Positions 62,668 through 64,000 of a stretch of DNA of 64,000 nucleotides are shown here, in pieces (the first letter of the stretch is position 1; each line of letters opens with the position of its first letter). The notes beneath the pieces were generated by a model. It had not been told where the DNA came from and made no database searches. It saw only the letters and a list, made by a program, of their open reading frames with translations. This DNA comes from Sphingomonas sp. BK345 (lineage in GTDB: Bacteria; Pseudomonadota; Alphaproteobacteria; Sphingomonadales; Sphingomonadaceae). Both the position numbers and the translations under genes were made by a program. The stretch lies in assembly GCF_014193845.1 (NCBI RefSeq), contig NZ_JACHZX010000004.1, forward strand, positions 124,001 through 188,000. Reading direction: 5' to 3'.

Positions 62668-63780
62668 ATGGAGACGGTTCTCATCACCGGCGGCGCCGGG
62701 TTCATCGGTCGCTTCGTCGCCGACGAACTGCTCGCTCGCGGCAACAAGGTGCGCGTGCTCGACAGCCTGATCGAGCAGGTGCACGGCGATGTCGAACGCC
62801 CCCCGCTCCTCAACGACGAGGTCGAGCTGATCCGCGGCGACGTGCGCAACGGCGACGTCGTGACCAAGGCGCTCGACGGGGTCGACAGCGTCATCCATCT
62901 CGCCGCCGAGGTGGGCGTCGGCCAGTCGATGTACGAGGTCGAGCGCTACACCTCGACCAACGACGTCGGCACCGCGGTGCTGTTCGAGAAGCTGATCGAC
63001 CGGCCGGTACGCCGCGTCGTCACGGCGTCGTCGATGTCGATCTACGGCGAGGGGCTGTACCGCGACGCCGACGGTGCGCTGGTGCAGGACGCCGAGCGCA
63101 AGGGATTGCGCGACGGGCTCAGCAACTGGGAGCCGGTCGACGCGCAGGGGCGCCCGCTCGCCCCCGTCGCGACCCCTGAGTGGAAGCAGCCGAATCTCGC
63201 CTCGATTTACGCGCTCAACAAATACGTCCAGGAGCGCACCACGCACATCATGGCAGCGCCCTACGGCATCGAGGGCGTCTGCCTGCGGCTGTTCAACGTC
63301 TACGGCCCCGGTCAGGCGCTCTCCAATCCCTATACCGGCGTGCTCGCGATCTTCGCCTCGCGCCTGCTCAACGGTCAGAAGCCGATGATCTTCGAGGACG
63401 GCGAGCAGCGCCGCGACTTCGTCCATGTTTCCGACGTGGCGCGCGCCTTCGCCGACGCGCTGGTGCTGCCGCAGGCGGTGGGCGGCACGTTCAACATCGG
63501 CTCCGGCCACGACCGCTCGGTCACCGAGGTCGCCACCGAACTGGCACGCGCGATGGGCAAGAACGATCTCACCCCCGAGATCGTCGGCAAGGCGCGCATC
63601 GGCGACATTCGACATTGCTTCTGCGACACGTCGCTGGCGCAGGACAAGCTGGGCTTCGCGGCGACGCAGGACTTCACCCAGGGTCTCGCCGAGCTGGCCG
63701 AATGGGTCGCGCAACAGACCGCGGTCGACAAGGTCGCGACGATGCGCGCCGAGCTCGAGAAGCGCGGGCTGGTGGCATGA
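62668..63780 (+). CDS. NAD-dependent epimerase/dehydratase (extended SDR)
   Basis: The 370 residues start at the ATG at 62668, after GGGAGGG. A GTG two codons upstream is possible. Features are the NAD loop VLITGGAGFIGRFVADELL, VIHLAAEVGVGQSMYEVERY, the catalytic Ser in ASSMSIYGEG, Tyr and Lys in IYALNKYVQE, and RLFNVYGPGQALSNPYTGVL. It probably acts on a nucleotide sugar. A Cys-containing stretch, GDIRHCFCDTSLAQDKL, near residue 310 is standard for the fold's substrate loop. It overlaps the next epimerase gene by ATGA. Confidence 0.93.
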   Translation: METVLITGGAGFIGRFVADELLARGNKVRVLDSLIEQVHGDVERPPLLNDEVELIRGDVRNGDVVTKALDGVDSVIHLAAEVGVGQSMYEVERYTSTNDVGTAVLFEKLIDRPVRRVVTASSMSIYGEGLYRDADGALVQDAERKGLRDGLSNWEPVDAQGRPLAPVATPEWKQPNLASIYALNKYVQERTTHIMAAPYGIEGVCLRLFNVYGPGQALSNPYTGVLAIFASRLLNGQKPMIFEDGEQRRDFVHVSDVARAFADALVLPQAVGGTFNIGSGHDRSVTEVATELARAMGKNDLTPEIVGKARIGDIRHCFCDTSLAQDKLGFAATQDFTQGLAELAEWVAQQTAVDKVATMRAELEKRGLVA

Positions 63781-64000
63781 CGACGCCGATCCTCGTCACC
63801 GGCGGGGCCGGCTTCATCGGCTCCAACCTCGTCGACCGGCTCGCCGACGACGGGCATGACGTCACCGTCTATGACGCACTCGCTCGCGCTGGGGTCGAGC
63901 GCAATCTGGCCTGGCTCCAAGAGCGCCACGGCCAGCGCGTCCGCTTCGTCCACGCCGACGTGCGCGACACCGCGCGCCTCGCCGACGAGGTGGCGCGGTC
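63777..64000 (+). CDS. Second NAD-dependent epimerase/dehydratase, truncated by window end
   Basis: The ATG at 63777 overlaps the previous stop. The visible 74 codons begin MTTPILVTGGAGFIGSNLVD and continue DGHDVTVYDALARAGVERNL, a Rossmann NAD-binding start with Asp after strand 2, as in UDP- or GDP-sugar epimerases. A tandem pair of such enzymes suggests a pathway for an unusual activated sugar continuing to the right. Confidence 0.88.
   Translation, partial: MTTPILVTGGAGFIGSNLVDRLADDGHDVTVYDALARAGVERNLAWLQERHGQRVRFVHADVRDTARLADEVAR

Noticed and set aside
1..64000. CRISPR arrays, rRNA, prophage or transposase genes
   Set aside because: No regularly spaced direct repeats, rRNA-like blocks, DDE transposase or phage structural motifs were found on either strand.

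Overview
The window is high-GC and densely packed, with many ATGA or GTGA stop/start overlaps between neighbouring genes. Gene content points to an alphaproteobacterium of the Sphingomonadales, probably Sphingomonas or a close relative: paired TonB-dependent receptors, a queH/yhhQ queuosine pair, a STAS-cheA-cheR-cheB-cheD-cheY-cheW operon, an arginine succinyltransferase cluster, and many DUF proteins usual in that order. This placement is by family recognition, not by phylogeny. I saw no rRNA, CRISPR array, phage module or intact insertion sequence.

Layout. 1-3.6 kb: lipoprotein hydrolase (5' end outside the window), purC-purS-purQ, a queuosine-precursor transporter and tRNA-Arg(UCU). 3.6-12 kb: three chemoreceptors (a short membrane type, a soluble globin-coupled type and a CHASE3 type) and a TonB-dependent receptor. 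12-21 kb: a DUF2332 gene, then a chemotaxis operon of eight genes plus a second, catalytically degenerate CheB and a 99-residue helical protein carrying a DxxxQ motif. 21-27 kb: molybdate ABC transporter modABC, KTSC protein, lepA, nicotinamide riboside kinase plus pnuC, tRNA-Pro(CGG) and very small genes. 27-35 kb: an Old Yellow Enzyme, sugar-type oxidoreductases, a glycosidase-like protein whose barrel halves appear swapped, a CmoB-like methyltransferase, and a parA/RHH-like/SPOR-TPR operon. 35-38 kb: queH, dinB and an aroE-like gene. 38-43 kb: flagellar genes fliL-like, motB, flhA, fliK and flgD. 43-52 kb: noncoding sequence with repeats, small genes, a nitronate-monooxygenase-like enzyme, a glycosyltransferase, a GH130 protein, an SDR, a hydrolase and selO. 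52-59 kb: astD, DUF808, rppH, an M20 hydrolase, astA and astB. 59-64 kb: a ZnuD-like TonB receptor with a frameshift at its signal peptide, a histidine phosphatase, and two sugar-nucleotide-type epimerases running off the right edge.

The most striking structural feature is at about 39,381. There motB (minus strand) and flhA (plus strand) both lose their 5' ends and abut directly. MotB lacks its transmembrane helix and FlhA lacks roughly its first 145-150 residues. This looks like a deletion or rearrangement inside a flagellar locus, although a misassembly is possible. The chemotaxis genes and receptors 20-35 kb away look intact, so either the remaining flagellar genes lie elsewhere or the chemotaxis system now lacks its normal output.

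Other points of interest are the permuted glycosidase, the degenerate CheB translationally coupled to a candidate CheY-P phosphatase, an M20 hydrolase coupled to astA that could substitute for AstE, and two families of dispersed palindromic intergenic repeats.
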